Source: Siphonodentalium dalli
Lineage: Eukaryota; Mollusca; Scaphopoda; Gadilida; Siphonodentaliidae
Assembly (NCBI GenBank): GCA_032622095.1
Contig: CP136061.1
Span: forward strand, 24,740,991-24,804,990
DNA: 64,000 nucleotides
Reading direction: 5' to 3'
Shown here: positions 12,668 through 22,754 of the stretch, in pieces
Layout of the letters: every line of letters starts with the position of its first letter
Numbering within the stretch: position 1 is the stretch's first letter
Made by a program: the position numbers and the translations under genes
Notes under the pieces: model-generated
Seen by the model: only the letters and a program-made list of their open reading frames with translations
What the model was told of the DNA's origin: nothing
The model's database searches: none

Positions 12668-12711
12668 CTGGTGAACGACCCACAGTCATTGACTGTCTTG
12701 TTATTAAATAA
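12668..12711 (+). repeat. Second copy of the window-start repeat tail
   Basis: Matches bases 1-43 ('gacccacagtcattgactgt', 'cttgttattaaat') and runs into an AATAAAATTTTATG stretch that resembles a polyadenylation region. Confidence 0.5.
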
Positions 12712-12774
12712 AATTTTATGTTTTAATTTGATTTATTTCATTATCTATTCCTATGGGATCAAAATGGTTGGAAA

Positions 12775-12935
12775 CTAAAAATTGTAATCAGATGTAATCG
12801 AAAAGTAATCAGTTACATTTTATTAAAGTAATTGTAATCGTAATCAATTACATTTGGAAAAAATGTAATCAATAATGTAATCATGTAAATCAAAAGTAAT
12901 TGTAATCGTAATCGATTACATTGGCATGTAATCGC
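12775..12935 (+). repeat. TAATC/GATTACA simple-like repeat
   Basis: Dense 'gtaatcgtaatcgattaca' style units in both orientations over 160 bp, of the kind widespread in animal genomes. No coding signal. Confidence 0.7.
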
Positions 12936-13499
12936 CCCAACCCTGGCTAGAATTGAACACATATCCCACATGGAACTTTCAACCACAGACCTTCATTTAT
13001 CAAATAAAGCCACTTGGTGGTTTGCGCTCCAAAATACGCGTAATAATAGTCGCTTTTTAAGTTTTCCCGATATAGAAAGAGCTCGATAAACACTTGAAAT
13101 ACCTTTCTATGAGCAGTATAATAATGTCACAGAAAGACACATTTGAGTCATGAAAAATACAACTTTGAACCCTGACTCTGACCACATTGTGTATTTCTCA
13201 GAGCATATGAGGCCGGTATATATACTTATCAACATTTCTTGTATTTGCAACCAATCTTATACATCCTTAGAAATTACTTAGACAAAATTTGGAAGCTCGA
13301 ATGAGCCATGTCCATTTAAATTAACAGAATATCATGACAGTAGATGTCTAATTTCATTGGGTCAATTATGCGGGCGAGCACGATTATATATGATCCTATA
13401 CCCAACATGACTTTCAATATGTTGTATCTGCCACTCGAAGTGAAAGTAATGCCACTTAATCTTCTGTTATACTCTTATTTAAAACGTTTGTTACACACA

Positions 13500-14045
13500 A
13501 CTAAATGATCCCAAAGTGCAGATATCGTTCGAATAAATATGTAAAGAACCGTCACAGCCGTGATTACCTTGGAATAGAATCGTAACACTCATAAAAGTTG
13601 TGATTAGGGGCTACTGCTCCAAATTACCGACACACATCGGGATATTTCCTCAGCTATTTTACAGAAGAATAACACAGGTACAATTTATACTCAGTGTTCG
13701 TCTTCAGAATGCGTTTCACAGTCGGTATGCTACCGAAAACAAAGAAATTACATTTACAAGGCTTGATTTTCAGTGATTACATGTTGATAATTACACGTTA
13801 ACTCGCTGTATCCGAGTTAATTGTGATCTAAAGTTCAGGTTTCGGTAAAACGGCATTTATGCAGCCTATGTTCGTTCACGAAAGTTTAATGTATTTAAGA
13901 TATATATATATATAACTATGCGTGATTTTGTCCCGAAAATGATAATTTTTAATCATAAGGAACCGTAACAAATCAGTCAAGAACCATCACAATACCGGTG
14001 ATAGAACGACTTCCGATGTAACAGTTCCTACACAGTGATTGTATG
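13500..14045 (+). repeat. ~500-bp dispersed repeat, copy A
   Basis: The run from 'gttcgaataaatatgtaaag' through 'ctcagctattttacagaaga', 'cgttaactcgctgtatccga' and 'gcagcctatgttcgttca' to 'ccgatgtaacagttcc' is repeated in the same orientation at 15,050-15,530, at roughly 80-85% by eye. It contains a short (AT)n tract and no ORF. Confidence 0.75.
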
Positions 14046-14483
14046 ATAAGAAATTTGTAACTGTTGAACATTTTGACCAAAGTTGGGGATAGACACCAAT
14101 TAAGCACCCCCTGCCCAAGTCCCCCCCCCCCCCACCACACAATCACGTCATAACCTATCAGTTATTTAGTTGAACGTGATTTCATGAGTTATATTCATGT
14201 CTGGGCGACAAACATGTGTAAATGTCCCTCAGGGGGACTTCAGAGGAGGAAATATAATGTCGTTGGCATTGAAATATTGTCACACCTGGATCTTTCAATA
14301 ATGCCCAGATTAAGTAATTGAATCTAACATCTCATATTCTCCTGAGCGTAGATTTATATTACCATTGGTCATTTATATAGGCGGGTATGATTATAATATA
14401 CTCATCGGGACTTTCAATATTTTATTTCTGCCAATTAATGTCACTTAATCTCCCGTATTAGGTATTTATTGTGTTATTTCGTA

Positions 14484-14970
14484 AAGGTACTCAATCCGAT
14501 CAGAGGGTCCCCATCTCAACAGATTCCAACAACAACAATCCGACCAGAGGGTCCTATATTACTATTTCTTTGGCTTTTGGGGTAAAAAATATTTGATTCG
14601 AGTCGAGGAACCCATCAAACAAAGCTCAGAGTTATTAGATATTGATTTTTGAAATTTGTTATTTTCTCGAGATGAGTACTAATAATTGCCTTCAACTTCG
14701 TAATATGCTCGAGATGTGTACACCAGAACACTATTCAAACAGACAAGGATGGATAACTCTAAAATCAAGTGGTAATAATAACGCAATTTTGACTGTGTTC
14801 TGGGACAGAAAGTATTCCCGATAATGAAAAATAATAGATTTCTGAAATCGATATCTAAAAAATCTGAGCTTTGATGGGTGGCTTCCTCGACTCGAATCAA
14901 ATATTTTTGACCCCCGAAGCCATTGAAATAGTAATTGAGAGGAGTTTTATCGGATTGAGTGCCTTTAATT
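14484..14970. mobile_element. ~490-bp palindromic TTAA-type element
   Basis: The ends are inverted copies: AAAGGTACTCAATCCGATCA at the left and the complement of TTATCGGATTGAGTGCCTTT at the right. The 'gattcgagtcgaggaaccca' and 'aaagctcagag' blocks are also mirrored. TTAA follows the right end, and the left one is GTAA. The same family lies at 24,175-24,625 and in part at 54-190. The 104-codon ORF inside is repeat-derived. Confidence 0.65.
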
Positions 14971-15049
14971 AATATACCTGTTCTATTATGCAAATTACAT
15001 AAGCTACAGTCATTATCTGGTCAGATAGACAAGACGATTTTCGGACCAA

Positions 15050-15530
15050 AGTGCATAAATCGTTCGAATAAATCTCATGTGCAGAACCGTCACAGCCATG
15101 ATTGGTTTGAAATAGAACCGTAACACGCACCCGTGTTGATTACGAGGCCACGGCTACCAATTATCAACCCCTATCGGGATACTTTCTCAGCTATTTTACA
15201 GAAGAATAACACGGATATAATTTATAGTCAGTGTTTGTCTTCAGAAGTCGTTTCATATTTTATACGCCACGAAAAACAAAGAAATTGCGTCCACGTGGCT
15301 TGATTTTCAGTGATAACATGTTGATATTTACGCGTTAACTCGCTAATACCGAGTTAATTGTGGTCTAGAGTTCAGGTTTCGATAAAACGGCACTTCTGCA
15401 GCCTCTGTTCGTTCAGGAAAGTATAATGTATTCAAGATATCTATAATTATTCGTGATTTTGTCACAAAAATGATTATTTTCAATCAGAAGGAACCGTAAC
15501 AAACAAGGCTTCGATGTAACAGTTCCAACA
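15050..15530 (+). repeat. ~500-bp dispersed repeat, copy B
   Basis: Direct partner of 13,500-14,045 with the same block order, ending 'cgatgtaacagttccaacac'. The LINE begins immediately after it. Confidence 0.75.
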
Positions 15531-15559
15531 CTGCATATTACCAAGAAGGAGCGAGTGGA

Positions 15560-15841
15560 CACCGACTCTAACCAGGGCTTACCTGACGCCAAGCAATTCA
15601 TCTTACTGGAAACCGGAAAACAAAGACGAAAGTCCATTTAAGCTAATTCAAAATTCCCTTGCAAAATATAATACCGACGATCTGATTATTCTCGGCGGGG
15701 ATTTGAACTCACGAACTGGTGAACTGCCGGACTACGTTGCAATAGATTCTGATAATGCGCATGTACATCTCCCTATAGATTATACATTAGATACCGATAA
15801 GTCACAGTGTCGTTAATACGTATGGCAGGCAACTACTTGAG
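15560..15841 (+). pseudogene. Frameshifted APE endonuclease segment of the LINE
   Basis: An open frame from ~15,560 reads into 'LIILGGDLNSRTGELPDY', which carries the Asp/Asn motif of APE-type endonucleases. It hits TAA at ~15,816 while the continuing sequence shifts by one base into the main ORF. The N-terminal endonuclease motifs are missing because of the 5' truncation. Confidence 0.75.
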
Positions 15842-18562
15842 TTGTGTCAGAGTGCAAGCATTAGAATTGTTAATGGGAGGACCCCGGGTGATCGAATAGG
15901 GCATTTCACGAGTTATCAGTATAATGGCACGAGTGTTGTCGATTACATAATACTAACTGACCGCTTCCTCCCTCGTGTAGAGTATTTCTGTATTAAACTC
16001 CCATCGGAGTACTCAGACCATTGTCAATTAGTTCTCCATTTTGAATATCCAAGCATCGACCGGAATGTAGAACATTCTAAATTTACATACGAAAAACCAA
16101 CACCCCGATTTAAATGGAACAGTTCCAGTAAACAAAAAACCATAGATAAAATTACTTCCCCCGAAATAAGCTATCAATTGCTACAGTATCAATATCGCGA
16201 CTACTCCAATGACCAGCAGGGAGCAGCGCGGGCCTTATATGACATAATGGCGGTAATTAACAAGATAAATAGTCTCGCTTGCTCTGTTGTTCCTAAGAGG
16301 ATCAAACCAGCCCGCAAAAGAAAGTGGTTTGACAACAGGTGTAAAGAATTAAAGAGAACATTCGACAACATCGTAAAGGGTGTAAGAAATGATCCGTTTG
16401 ATGTAAAGTTAAAAGTCAAGCTTTTCACTGCAAAAAAATCATATAAAAAGGAACTAAAACGCAAAAGGAAAACGTTCTACGCGGATCTTCATAATAATTT
16501 AGATGAATTAGAAACAAACAACCCCAAACAGTATTGGCGCATAATAGATGACCTCCGCAATAACAAAGATAAAAATAGAAAATCCAGTGACGATATCAAC
16601 TCAGATACAGCTGTTGAATTTTTTCAAAATCTTTATAGTCCTATAAAGCCGGCCATTGTAGACTCATCGTCAATCGATAGGACACCTATACCGCGTGACA
16701 TATCCCTCAATAATGACCCGATCACGGCAATGGAAATTTTAGAGGCAGTGCGTGAACTCAAAACAAACAAAGCTGTAGGCCCAGATCAAATGACCAATGA
16801 ATTTATCAAGTGCGCTGTGCCTTTAATGATTGATCAGTTTGTACATATTTTTAATATAATATTTAAAACAGGGTATTACCCACCAGAATGGAGTAAGTCA
16901 ATTCTCAGCTTGATACACAAAAAGGGAGCTACGGACGATCCGAATAATTATCGGGCAATAGCCCTTAGCTCATCAGTGGGCAAATTGTTCAATAAAGTAA
17001 TTAATCATAGATTGGCTAAATTTATGGAGATTAATAACGTTATAAGCGAAAATCAATTTGGTTTTAGTGCTGGCAAAAGTACAATTGACAGTGCTTTCGT
17101 TCTACATGCGTCTATTCAAAAATATATCACTGCTAAAAAAACAGTATATGCAACGTTTGTAGATTTTCGGAAAGCATTCGATACAGTCGATCGACAAATA
17201 CTTTTTAAGAAAATGGAGTTAATTGGAATTACCGGCAGGACAATGCAGATTGTAAAATCACTATATGATTCAAGTATTTATATTACTAACACAAGTAAGG
17301 GACTTGGCCCACCTCACCTCTCAACAATTGGAGTCCGACAAGGATTTGTATTATCCCCTCTATTATTCAAGATATTTATTGATGACATTGATGGCATCTT
17401 TGATGATAAATGTGACCCATTGTCTATCGGGTCTAGCAAACTAAATCACTTATTATTTGCGGATGATTTAGTGCTATTGTCAGAAAGTCCGGAGGGACTT
17501 CAGCGGTCATTAGATAGCTTTCAGTCCTACACAAATATGAACGCTCTCTCAGTCAATCCTGATAAGACCAAATGCATGATTTTTCGAACTAGAAAACCAA
17601 ACTTTAACAAAAACTTCTTCCTTGCTGGAAATCAATTGGAAATTGTTAACGAATACACATATCTTGGAATAACCTTTGCAAACACGGGAAAATTCATACA
17701 GGCAGTGGATAACCTGAGCGTCAAAGGGCGAAAGGCTCTCTTTTCAATAACACATGCATGTGCTAATAAAGCACCACTCCCTCTTAAAACGTCCCTTAAA
17801 CTATTTGACAAATTAATTAAACCCATCATCTTATACGGAAGTGAAATTTGGGCAACAGGAATAACTAAACAAAATTATGATCGTTATTCGTGTGAAAAAG
17901 TTCATGTATCACATTGCAAACATATTCTCGGAGTTGGAAAATATGCATCAAATTCTGCTGTTCGAGCTGAACTAGGAAGCTATCCGTTATATATTGATGC
18001 ATTGTATAGAATGGCTACCTACGCGGTTAAAATTACCTCACGTTGCACGAGCAAGTTATTGCAAGACGCTGTTATTGAACAACTTAACGGAAAAACTGGT
18101 AGTTCCATCTTCAAAACTTTAGAATCGTATGGGTTTACTATAAATAGAGATGAGAGTAGTAGCGTCCTTCTGAGTAGTCTGATTTCGTTCAAACGACAGC
18201 TTCAGAAAAACCATGTTATAGATTTTCGAGTCAGTATGCTTGATAGCGCTTCTAAATCCGGCAAAAACAAGCTAAGAACATATAGGTATTTCAAACGAAA
18301 TTTTGAGTTAGAACCCTACCTTATTCACACAGCTTCCCAATCTGACCGTACAATGTTTACGCGACTGAGAATAAGTAATCATTCTCTTGCTATTGAAAAA
18401 GGTAGACATACGCAACCGAAAAAGACACCTTTACCATTACGGCTGTGTGTGTTCTGTGAAGACAAAATCGTGGAAGACGAAAGACACTTCTTAATTGACT
18501 GCCCCCATTATTCCACCCAGCGTAGTGAATTACTAAAACTAATGGAGGGAAGTTTTTATTAA
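15842..18562 (+). CDS. LINE ORF2: endonuclease C-terminus plus reverse transcriptase
   Basis: The 906-codon ORF encodes the replication enzyme of the LINE, which nicks target DNA and copies the RNA there. The first ~70 residues end the APE endonuclease, with the terminal SDH motif (YSDHCQLVLHF, around residue 57). The RT follows: 'KAVGPDQM' near 307, 'LIHKKG' near 356, 'VDFRKAFDTVD' near 440, 'GVRQGFVLSPLL' near 498 and the catalytic FADDLVLL at 539-546. A CX2C...H...C motif (CVFCEDK...HFLIDC) lies near 868-886. RT and endonuclease residues look intact. The stated start is only the first Met of the open frame. The true protein begins upstream and is cut by the truncation and by a frameshift near 15,817, so this copy is probably dead. 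Confidence 0.93.
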   Translation: MCQSASIRIVNGRTPGDRIGHFTSYQYNGTSVVDYIILTDRFLPRVEYFCIKLPSEYSDHCQLVLHFEYPSIDRNVEHSKFTYEKPTPRFKWNSSSKQKTIDKITSPEISYQLLQYQYRDYSNDQQGAARALYDIMAVINKINSLACSVVPKRIKPARKRKWFDNRCKELKRTFDNIVKGVRNDPFDVKLKVKLFTAKKSYKKELKRKRKTFYADLHNNLDELETNNPKQYWRIIDDLRNNKDKNRKSSDDINSDTAVEFFQNLYSPIKPAIVDSSSIDRTPIPRDISLNNDPITAMEILEAVRELKTNKAVGPDQMTNEFIKCAVPLMIDQFVHIFNIIFKTGYYPPEWSKSILSLIHKKGATDDPNNYRAIALSSSVGKLFNKVINHRLAKFMEINNVISENQFGFSAGKSTIDSAFVLHASIQKYITAKKTVYATFVDFRKAFDTVDRQILFKKMELIGITGRTMQIVKSLYDSSIYITNTSKGLGPPHLSTIGVRQGFVLSPLLFKIFIDDIDGIFDDKCDPLSIGSSKLNHLLFADDLVLLSESPEGLQRSLDSFQSYTNMNALSVNPDKTKCMIFRTRKPNFNKNFFLAGNQLEIVNEYTYLGITFANTGKFIQAVDNLSVKGRKALFSITHACANKAPLPLKTSLKLFDKLIKPIILYGSEIWATGITKQNYDRYSCEKVHVSHCKHILGVGKYASNSAVRAELGSYPLYIDALYRMATYAVKITSRCTSKLLQDAVIEQLNGKTGSSIFKTLESYGFTINRDESSSVLLSSLISFKRQLQKNHVIDFRVSMLDSASKSGKNKLRTYRYFKRNFELEPYLIHTASQSDRTMFTRLRISNHSLAIEKGRHTQPKKTPLPLRLCVFCEDKIVEDERHFLIDCPHYSTQRSELLKLMEGSFY

Positions 18563-18845
18563 TTTTCGACTGATGAGTAGATGGGACCAACTGAAGCATA
18601 TATTAGATAATGACCTTACACAACATTGTGCGAAAGTTTGCAACATAGTCAGGAGGTTTTTCGAGTGCAGATTGAACAATACCTAAATATTATTATATAA
18701 TGCATATTAAGTTACATGACTGAGTGATGTTATTATTATACAGTTTATGTTTGTTCATGTACCACATTAATATTATATCTATGTATGGCAACCTGTCCCA
18801 ACCCAGGGACGTATTTTGCTAATAAATTCTATCTATCTATCTACA

Positions 18846-19067
18846 CTTTATTGGAACAAGACGGCTGTCAATCAAGACTACACCGACTCATCCATTTCCA
18901 CAAGAGATGGATAACTCTATATCATTACTGCGTAAATCGATACCCGCAATAACTCTAGTAATTTAGAGTAGTTTCCCTTAGATAACGCCAGTCTTTGTCC
19001 ACTCCCTGATCCATATTTTCAAACAACCAATTTCATTTCTGCTGTGTAATCGCCGGTTCGAATTCTA
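18846..19067. other. Spacer upstream of the PLCXD-type gene
   Basis: No exon is seen. A short stretch ('gagatggataactctatatc') resembles 14,745-14,765 and 24,378-24,395, so part of it is old repeat. The promoter of the downstream gene presumably lies in the right half. Confidence 0.4.
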
Positions 19068-19077
19068 GATAAAAAGG
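19068..19077 (+). promoter_or_regulatory. Possible TATA-like element
   Basis: GATAAAAAGG lies ~40 bp before the start codon of the PLCXD-type gene. This leaves room for a very short 5' UTR. Position and sequence are suggestive only. Confidence 0.22.
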
Positions 19078-19118
19078 CCTTTGATACGCACGTACAGTAC
19101 TCTACATTGGCAGTCGTC

Positions 19119-19209
19119 ATGGCTACAAGCGTGTCCGACCGTTCCGACTGGATGTCTAAACTTCCATCGCACCTGCATGACGTAACACTGGACAATCTTG
19201 CTATACCAG
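19119..19209 (+). CDS. PLCXD-like: PI-PLC X domain-containing protein, exon 1 (N-terminus)
   Basis: Thirty codons plus one base: MATSVSDRSDWMSKLPSHLH, then DVTLDNLAIP, then the first base of Gly, followed by a consensus donor (G|GTGAGT). The pattern 'W M S x L P ... L H D V x L x N L A I P G' is the N-terminus of the PLCXD family (eukaryotic single-domain PI-PLC X proteins). The second exon at 22,755 completes IPGSH in phase 1. I chose the first in-frame ATG, which gives a family-typical length of 306 residues in all. This exon is too short to stand out as an ORF. Confidence 0.88.
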
Positions 19210-19929
19210 GTGAGTCACACACGTGACCTGTTAGTCCGACAGCCAAGCCAGGTCAAGCGCCGATTTTTGACTGAACCTGGTTTTGGCGTATACTGTTTTT
19301 TTTTCCTCTGCGGTTTTTGTTAGTTCAGACACCCATCTTACTGTTTTTTGACTGGACGGCTGACAGCAATAGCCAATAGGCAATTTGAGGTATCGGCCGT
19401 TAAAGTGACGTACTCATCCCAAGTTTAACGAAATCCAATGGGAGTCTTAAAACTGAAGAATGTTTAAATTAACTCACTATATACCGACCCAAAATGGAAC
19501 ATTACTGTCTTTACTGAGTAATTATAATAAGTTCGCAGGAAAATTTGATAGATGTGGAGTAAGAAAGTCGCTCATAAAGAGCGCTTAATTGTTGTATATT
19601 TAGAACCATTGCTATTTGCTGAGAATAGTGGCATTCTTTAAACTAATGTACTCATTAACTGAAACAATGTACAAGTAACAATAAACACTCTTTGTGAACG
19701 TTCACCGTCAACAATATACACAGTAATGCTCTATAATTTCCACATACATGTACATACACGCTCTTTATCGATATCCACTTTCAAAAATTACACAATAGCA
19801 CTTTTTTTTCAACGTTTTCTCTCTTAAATTCCATTGATTGAGGACGCAGTATTGTTCCTTTGGGCTTAGATATTCTACAGATACAAGTAACGTTGAGCCT
19901 GAGGAGGATCATAACAACCCGAAATCATA

Positions 19930-21075
19930 AAAATCATCATCATAATCATCATCATCATCATCATCAACACCATCATCATCATCATCATCATCATCAACAT
20001 CCTCAGCATCATATACATCATCATCATTATCATCGTCATCATCGTCAGCATCACCATCATCATCACCAGCATCATCATCAGTATCAACATCGTCATCATC
20101 AGCATAAGCGTCATCATCATCATCAACATCCTCAGCATCATATACATCATCATCATTATCATCATCATCATCAGCATCATCATCACCATCAGCATCATAA
20201 AATGATATTCAACATCGTCATCATCAGCATATTAAGCGTCATCGTCATCATCATCATCATCATCATCATCATCACATACACATGATGATCAACATCGTCA
20301 TCAGCATACGCGTCATCGCCATCATCATCACCATCATCATCATTATCATCATGATAATCATCATCATCATAAGCGTCATCGTCATCACCAACATTATCAC
20401 CAACATCATCATGATCATCTTACGCATCATCGTCATTAGCATCATCACCACCATCATAAGTATCATCATCATCGTCATCACCATAAGTATATATATACCA
20501 CGAACTCCCCTTCAACGTGGCACATGGTCCGTCTTCATACACATCATTATCATCACCATAAGCATCATCAACATACATATCATCATCAACATCATCATCA
20601 TACTCATCGTCACCATGATCACGACCATCATCAGCATCATCATCATCATCACCATCATCATCAACAACATCAAAATCATCACCGCCATCATCGTGATAGA
20701 ATCATCATCAACACCATCATTATCACCACCACCAGCAACATTATCATCATACGCATCATTGTCACCATCACCATCATACATTCATCGTCATCATCACCAC
20801 CATCGTCATCACCATAGGTATATATACACCATATACCACGAACTCCCGTGTCCCCATCAACGTGGCGTATGGTCATCATCGTCGTCATCATTATCATCAT
20901 CACAAGCATCATCATCATCGCCACCACCATCACCATACTCGTCATCATTATCATCATCACCATCGTCATCATCATCACCACCATTATAAGCATCATCACC
21001 ACCATTATAAGCATCATCATCGCCAGAATTATCAACATCATCGTCATCATCATCATCATCGTCGTCGTCATCGTC
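19930..21075. repeat. ATC/ATG trinucleotide microsatellite block 1
   Basis: Interrupted CAT/CATCATCGT runs at 19,930-20,490, 20,535-20,815 and 20,870-21,075, separated by two related linkers ('ccacgaactccccttcaacg' at ~20,500 and 'ccacgaactcccgtgtcccc' at ~20,840). Long poly-His, poly-Met and poly-Ile ORFs on both strands are artefacts of the repeat. Confidence 0.95.
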
Positions 21076-21108
21076 TTTCTCATCGTCATCGCTTCTTCGT
21101 CGTAATTT

Positions 21109-21180
21109 TCATCAACACAAATATGATGTCACACCTCATTCAATCAATTTCAGCATCTCACTGCTCATGCGCGTACACAT
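21109..21180 (+). pseudogene. Duplicated 3' splice site plus first ~27 bases of PLCXD exon 2, copy 1
   Basis: The block 'atgatgtcacacctcattca...tttcag|CATCTCACTGCTCATGC' copies the true acceptor at 22,754. After 'gcgtacacat' it dissolves into ATC repeat. Splicing exon 1 here would reach TGA within ten codons. Confidence 0.85.
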
Positions 21181-21235
21181 CGTGATAAGCATCATCATCA
21201 ACATCATAATTATCATCGTTATCATCATATCAATT

Positions 21236-21525
21236 CCACGAGACAGATATTGCGAACAGGAATGATGACGCAATGTTCCACGTGACTCAATGTGTTCTGA
21301 CGCCTAACTCTTTCATGATGGCTAATTTGATGTCAAGCTTGAGACACACGCTAGCCAATCAAATGGTGCCCATAATAGACACAATGTTTGGAAGCAGGAC
21401 ACGAGGGAAGATGCGGGGTTAATATATGCATTTCTGATTTCGCAGACGACCGTTACATCCGAAATGTTTTGTCTTCAAATACGTAGGAATAAATTGATAA
21501 ATTTGTGTCAAATTTTAGGCAGGTT
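21236..21525 (+). pseudogene. Decayed copy of the 3' part of PLCXD exon 2
   Basis: From 'gagacagatattgcgaacag' to 'caaatacgtaggaataaatt' this matches 23,336-23,610 at well over 90% by eye. It has small deletions (the 'cct' of CCTAGCTCTGCT) and a frameshift near 21,412 ('gaagatgcggggttaa'). With the acceptor copy at 21,154 it brackets an exon-2 duplicate whose middle has been replaced by ATC repeat. Confidence 0.9.
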
Positions 21526-22345
21526 GTGGCCCAGTCTGAGTAAACTCATACCTAAATATTCATTACAACATTGAATATTAGGTCTGACGGATAACATCGC
21601 TATCTCATTTCCAAGTCCTCGGGGATTCCGTAATCTGATTGATTGCGTAAATTATTTTTCGTCCAATGAAACCGCATGGGTTAATAAACAAGTGTTAGTG
21701 GGCGGAGACTCCCATAATGTCACCTCTAAATATAGTAACAGAGTCGGTATTTCTCCGATCGAAAGCGATGCTTGCAAATACAACAGAGACAGAAAAAATG
21801 GCTTCGATACGATTCGGATTAATTTGAAGGATGTGCTAGACCTGATAGATAGGCCTGCGCATGGTACCAACTTGGCCTCCCATAAATATAAATAGAACTC
21901 ACTCATGTCCGTGTATTTGATTTACTTTATTGTAACATGGTTTGCAAATCAAATTATTTGTCGTAAAAAAGTCATCTGAAAGTTAAACACCGAGGAAATG
22001 ACTTAATTTTATGCTTTTAAATAGTTCTAAAGCATCATTTTTGATGACGACCTTATTTTTTGCTCTCGGATGCAGCTTTCCGGTTGATGCAGCGAGTTCA
22101 TCTCCCGAAAAAGAATAGTCGCACACACGACAAATATTATCTTCTGTAAGTTTATGTCGCGACACGGGCCATTGTTATTGCGATCAAGCACAACAAATAA
22201 CACGTGGGGACACCTGTCAATCATCGATGTATTTTTTTAAATCCGTGACGTCATTTTGGGGAAGCTCTTCGCTGAATAGAAATGGTTTTGGCGACATTAG
22301 CTCCAGACTCTAGCTTTCAAATATAGAGTCGACGTTCACCCAGAC
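21526..22345. other. Intron segment between exon-2 duplicates
   Basis: No matched repeat. A 60-codon minus-strand ORF (22,165-21,983) reads MSRHKLTEDNICRVCDYSFS at its start, with one CX2C pair; this could be a stray zinc-finger exon. No partner exons or second Cys pair are visible, so it is not called as a gene. Confidence 0.35.
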
Positions 22346-22369
22346 TGGTTGTGGCCTACAAGTCCCCGT

Positions 22370-22440
22370 CACCAACACGAATATGACGTCACACCTCATT
22401 CAATCAATTTCAGGATCTCACTGTTCATGCGCGTACACAT
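22370..22440 (+). pseudogene. Duplicated 3' splice site plus first ~27 bases of PLCXD exon 2, copy 2
   Basis: 'atgacgtcacacctcattca...tttcag|GATCTCACTGTTCATGC' is nearly identical to the functional acceptor and preserves the same reading phase. It runs into ATC repeat with an in-frame TAA about 11 codons in. Confidence 0.87.
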
Positions 22441-22690
22441 CATCATAAGCATCATCAACATCATAGTCATAATCATCACCATCGTCATCATCATCATCAT
22501 CATCATCATCATCGTCATCATCATCATCATCATCATAACCATCCTCATCACCACCACCATCGTCATCATCACCATCGTCATCATCGTCATCATCAGCATC
22601 ATCACCATCGTCATCATAATCATCACCATCATCACCATCGTCATCATCATCACCATCGTCATCATCGTCGTCTTTCTCATCGTCGTCGCT
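22440..22690. repeat. ATC/ATG microsatellite block 2
   Basis: An interrupted CAT/CGT run between the second acceptor copy and the true exon 2, ending in the same 'gtctttctcatcgtcgtcgc' stretch as block 1 (21,070-21,095). Confidence 0.95.
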
Positions 22691-22754
22691 TCTTCGTCGT
22701 CATTTTCATCATAAACACGAATATGACGTCACACCTCATTCAAATCAATTTCAG

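Larger units (their letters stand above)
15541..18845 (+). mobile_element. 5'-truncated non-LTR retrotransposon (LINE, Jockey/CR1-like group)
   Basis: Holds the C-terminal half of an APE endonuclease, a full reverse transcriptase, a Cys/His C-terminal motif, and a 3' end in a (TCTA)n microsatellite (18,828-18,844) preceded by AATAAA-like sequence. The 5' end starts abruptly inside the endonuclease next to a dispersed repeat, as expected for incomplete reverse transcription or a later breakpoint. The endonuclease part (15,560-15,815, with GGDLNSR) is one base out of frame with the main ORF. A microsatellite 3' tail in place of poly-A fits the CR1/L2 group, but the clade is inferred. Confidence 0.9.
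19210..22754 (+). other. Intron of the PLCXD-type gene
   Basis: The 3.5-kb GT...AG intron contains ~700 bp of unremarkable AT-rich DNA with several TAAAGAGCG/CGCTCTTTA motifs (19,575-19,770). It then holds long ATC/ATG microsatellites, two extra copies of its own 3' splice acceptor region, and a decayed copy of the 3' half of exon 2. Confidence 0.8.

Noticed and set aside
14679-14993. 104-codon minus-strand ORF
   Set aside because: Lies entirely within the 490-bp TTAA palindrome.
19860-21185. Long His-, Met- and Ile-rich ORFs on both strands
   Set aside because: They are direct translations of ATC/ATG microsatellite, with no conserved domain, and lie within an intron.
21983-22165. 60-codon minus-strand ORF with ICRVCDYSF
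   Set aside because: A single CX2C pair and no partner exon. Too little to call a zinc-finger gene.
22349-22714. 121-codon Ile-rich ORF upstream of PLCXD exon 2
   Set aside because: It is translation of ATC repeat between two copies of a splice acceptor.
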